NCBI GenBank assembly: GCA_037176885.1
Contig: JAWWNJ010000080.1
Location: forward strand, 806,001 to 870,000
Length of the DNA stretch: 64,000 nt
From: Favolaschia claudopus
Taxonomy: Eukaryota > Basidiomycota > Agaricomycetes > Agaricales > Mycenaceae
Reading direction: 5' to 3'
Shown here: positions 63,092 to 64,000 of the stretch, piece after piece
Layout of the letters: each line of letters begins with the position of its first letter
How positions within the stretch are numbered: position 1 is the stretch's first letter
The notes under the pieces: generated by a model
The model's input: only the letters and a program-made list of their open reading frames with translations
The model's database searches: none
What the model was told of the DNA's origin: nothing
Translations under genes and position numbers: made by a program

Positions 63092-63612
63092 ATGTTCAGA
63101 AGAATTAAACTAGATGTAACCGAATGCGATATCGATAACCTGACCATCGTGTCAGAGGTAACATCGACCAGCATGCGATTGCTACGCAAAAAGATCCCGG
63201 AAAATGAGAATGAACCCGTAGGCGACCGAACATCAAAAAAATGTGCTGAGCACAAAAATGCCTTGCGAAACTAGACAGTCTCGACCAAGGTATTACAGTC
63301 GAAGCGAGTGTAAAGGTGTAAAGGAAACCACGGAGGGTCTACCTCTGGAGAGAGAGGCGGAGGAAGCGATGTTCAAAGCGATCCCCAAGATACTGAATGC
63401 GCGAGACAATGCACGGAACGCAAGATACCTCGGCGACAACGGCAAATTCGCCAAGGAGAGGCTGGACGCCGAAGATGCGGCAGGCCGACATAGCCCAGAA
63501 CACCGACTACCTCAACGAGAAGATATCTCCTCTGAGGCATGGGGCAATGGCTGAGAGAAAGGAAGTTCCGCATAAGCAAATCAGAATAGCCACACGGAGC
63601 TCAACATTGTAA
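63092..63612 (+). pseudogene. Degenerate helical (coiled-coil-like) protein fragment
   Basis: Plus-strand pieces in three frames read consecutively: DIDNLTIVSEVTSTSMRLLR, RTSKKCAEHKNAL, LDSLDQGITVEASVKV, then KETTEGLPLEREAEEAMFKA, IPKILNARDNARNARYLGDN, KFAKERLDAEDAA, and after one extra base DIAQNTDYLNEKISPLRHGA and ERKEVPHKQIRIATRSSTL. The Lys/Glu/Arg/Leu pattern is that of long amphipathic helices. At least three frameshifts and stops. Family unknown. Confidence 0.4.
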
Positions 63613-64000
63613 AGGACGCGCTGAGCGTAACATGGGCCAGCAACATAAACGTCCCGACGGAGTCATCTCCGTTGAGCCCGTATAGTAGCCTTAAACCGCT
63701 AAAAATTGAGAGCAACAATAAACGAGAAGTGCCGTCTCGATGAATGTCGGCATGATAGACCCAAATCGCCCAAGATCGGAAGTGAAGAAAAAAGAGAAGG
63801 AGAGAATGGGAACTAGATAAGTAGAGACGCACCACGTCCAGAATTGATTGGTTTTGCGGAGCCCTCCACCGAGTTGGTGCCAGAGTACTTCGGTGTTAGA
63901 AAAACAGTTAGTGTGAGCTAAAAATGGCGAGGAAAGCATTGCGAGCCGCTTCTCAGTGGCACCAGGGCGCCGAATCAGAGATAAACGAGACCAAAAATGT
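63613..64000. other. No recognised gene
   Basis: Continues the purine-rich composition to the window end; may include further decayed sequence of the preceding fragment. Confidence 0.3.

Noticed and set aside
61659..64000. Seven-transmembrane protein gene on the minus strand
   Set aside because: Hydrophobic frames there follow from the purine-rich plus strand; the plus strand gives a better, helical-protein reading.

Overview
The window looks like repeat-dominated nuclear DNA of a mushroom-forming basidiomycete (Agaricomycete). Evidence seen directly: very short spliceosomal introns of 42-62 bp, no operons, AT-to-GC neutral composition, and coding remnants of element classes usual in these genomes (hAT, MULE, Helitron, PIF1-like helicase, tyrosine-recombinase/DIRS-like, Plavaka-like, Copia). 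The species cannot be named from the sequence.

Layout. 1-13 kb: truncated copy of a multi-copy unknown gene, Helitron linker remnant, a MULE transposase split by a MITE, DIRS-like RT and tyrosine-recombinase scraps, and an unknown agaric gene. 12.2-20.3 kb: a cluster of MITEs, including a MITE inside a MITE, a PIF1-like helicase broken by an 891-bp foldback element, and a recombinase C-terminus. 20.5-23.3 kb: a foldback element and a nearly intact four-exon hAT transposase. 23-31.7 kb: simple repeats, two more MITEs and an unknown gene. 31.7-42.4 kb: a Plavaka-like transposase split by a 211-bp MITE, a PWWP gene remnant, and a third copy of the unknown gene split by a 774-bp MITE. 43.6-48 kb: an internally deleted Helitron, then the second gene copy fused to the C-terminal half of an RNA14/CstF77-like gene. 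49-54.5 kb: MITEs and a gag-only Copia element. 55.4-56.8 kb: the only convincing intact host gene, a Set9/Suv4-20-type H4K20 methyltransferase. 57-64 kb: a TTAA-flanked element, an unknown gene split by a foldback element that itself carries a nested MITE, and a degenerate helical-protein pseudogene.

The most informative signal is structural. Several elements have exact target-site duplications, and in five cases the interrupted sequence can be recognised on both sides, so the insertion order can be read. Five foldback elements share termini of the form TAGNCTCG with 8-9 bp duplications and appear to be one MULE-like family. Protein-family calls rest on recognised motifs from memory; no database search was possible.
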